Assembly: GCA_031259095.1 (NCBI GenBank)
Contig: JAIRLW010000254.1
Coordinates: forward strand, 1 to 5,504
Source of the DNA: Planctomycetaceae bacterium
GTDB lineage: Bacteria > Planctomycetota > Planctomycetia > Pirellulales > Thermoguttaceae
DNA: 5,504 bases
Direction: 5' to 3'
Shown here: in pieces, positions 5,283 to 5,504 of the stretch
Position numbering within the stretch: position 1 is the first letter of the stretch
How the letters are laid out: each line of letters opens with the position of its first letter
The notes under the pieces: generated by a model
The model's input: only the letters and a program-made list of their open reading frames with translations
Told to the model about the DNA's origin: nothing
Databases searched by the model: none
Made by a program: the position numbers and the translations under genes

Positions 5283-5504
5283 TTAAAAAACCTTCCAATC
5301 ACCATATATCGGTCTTGATCAAGAATAAAAAACTGATTTTTTGGAATGACTCTAAAAAAATACCCAAACACCTCATTTTATCCTTCTTGCAAAAACAATG
5401 AAGATAAAGAGTAGGGAATCTCTAATTATTCATTTTTAATCACAGAGCGAGAAAATTTCTTTGACAAAATTAACAAAATTTTCAGGATTTACAGATAATT
5501 TTTT
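5283..5504 (-). promoter_or_regulatory. AT-rich region upstream of flgE, presumed promoter region
   Basis: No coding potential is seen. As the only gene-free stretch before flgE in this window, it is where the promoter of the flgE-motB unit would lie if the unit does not start further upstream. Weak matches exist on the minus strand: a TTCATT...TAAAAT pair with 16-nt spacing (5375-5402), and a sigma-28-like ACCGATAT near 5304-5312 without a good -35. None is convincing. A perfect 10-bp palindrome CTTGATCAAG sits at 5314-5323. Confidence 0.3.
5463..5480. repeat. Short nonamer tandem at the right edge
   Basis: GACAAAATT (5463-5471) is followed directly by AACAAAATT (5472-5480), then by more degenerate units (TTCAGGATT, TACAGATAATT) running to the window edge. 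The style matches the other spacer repeats in the window, and the array may continue beyond the edge. Confidence 0.5.

Noticed and set aside
5203..5298. N-terminal extension of FlgE from an ATG at 5298
   Set aside because: The extra 32 residues are the translated palindrome. The conserved hook N-terminus begins at 5202.
5304..5312. Sigma-28-like -10 (ACCGATAT) upstream of flgE
   Set aside because: No TAAA-type -35 at the required distance.
5375..5402. Minus-strand promoter candidate TTCATT, 16-nt spacer, TAAAAT
   Set aside because: Poor -35 match in AT-rich DNA where such -10 matches are expected by chance.

Overview
The window looks like part of a flagellar gene cluster from a member of the Planctomycetota. 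The evidence is an N-terminal hook signature, a very large hook protein carrying two beta-sandwich-like inserts, no recognisable Shine-Dalgarno sites, and repeat-rich spacers. The phylum call is an inference from protein style, not from a marker gene. Base composition is moderate and clearly AT-rich in the spacers.

All four convincing genes are on the minus strand and read from high to low coordinates: flgE (flagellar hook, start at 5202), flbD/swrD (71-residue motor-power protein), motA and motB (stator). They form a probable transcription unit. FlgE builds the hook, MotA/MotB form the ion-driven torque unit, and FlbD-family proteins are known in Bacillus (SwrD) to raise motor power, which fits its place between hook and stator genes. 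The same order (flgE-flbD-motA-motB) occurs in the large flagellar operons of Firmicutes and spirochaetes. No fliL or fliM follows motB here.

The spacers are the unusual part. Each has its own short tandem repeat: a decamer folded into a near-perfect 44-bp palindrome before flgE (5227-5282), heptads in mirrored orientation between flgE and flbD (2575-2690) and again between flbD and motA (2274-2363), and about-nonamers between motA and motB (1331-1384). The heptad arrays on both sides of flbD belong to one sequence family. Each begins exactly 4 nt upstream of a start codon (flbD, motA), and one supplies the flbD stop codon. A 9-bp tandem repeat also lies inside motB and encodes six Gly-Gln-Gln units.

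The gene-free 577 bp at the left end, downstream of motB, holds no credible gene. It is a patchwork of repeats: three copies of a 16-mer, two of which form a perfect inverted repeat around a 203-bp segment; a mirrored nonamer array; a small GCCCT/AGGGC hairpin; and a GC-richer patch with a repeated 11-mer. The right end (5283-5504) is the AT-rich flgE leader and presumed promoter region, running into another degenerate tandem repeat. No tRNA, rRNA, CRISPR, transposase or defence gene was seen.
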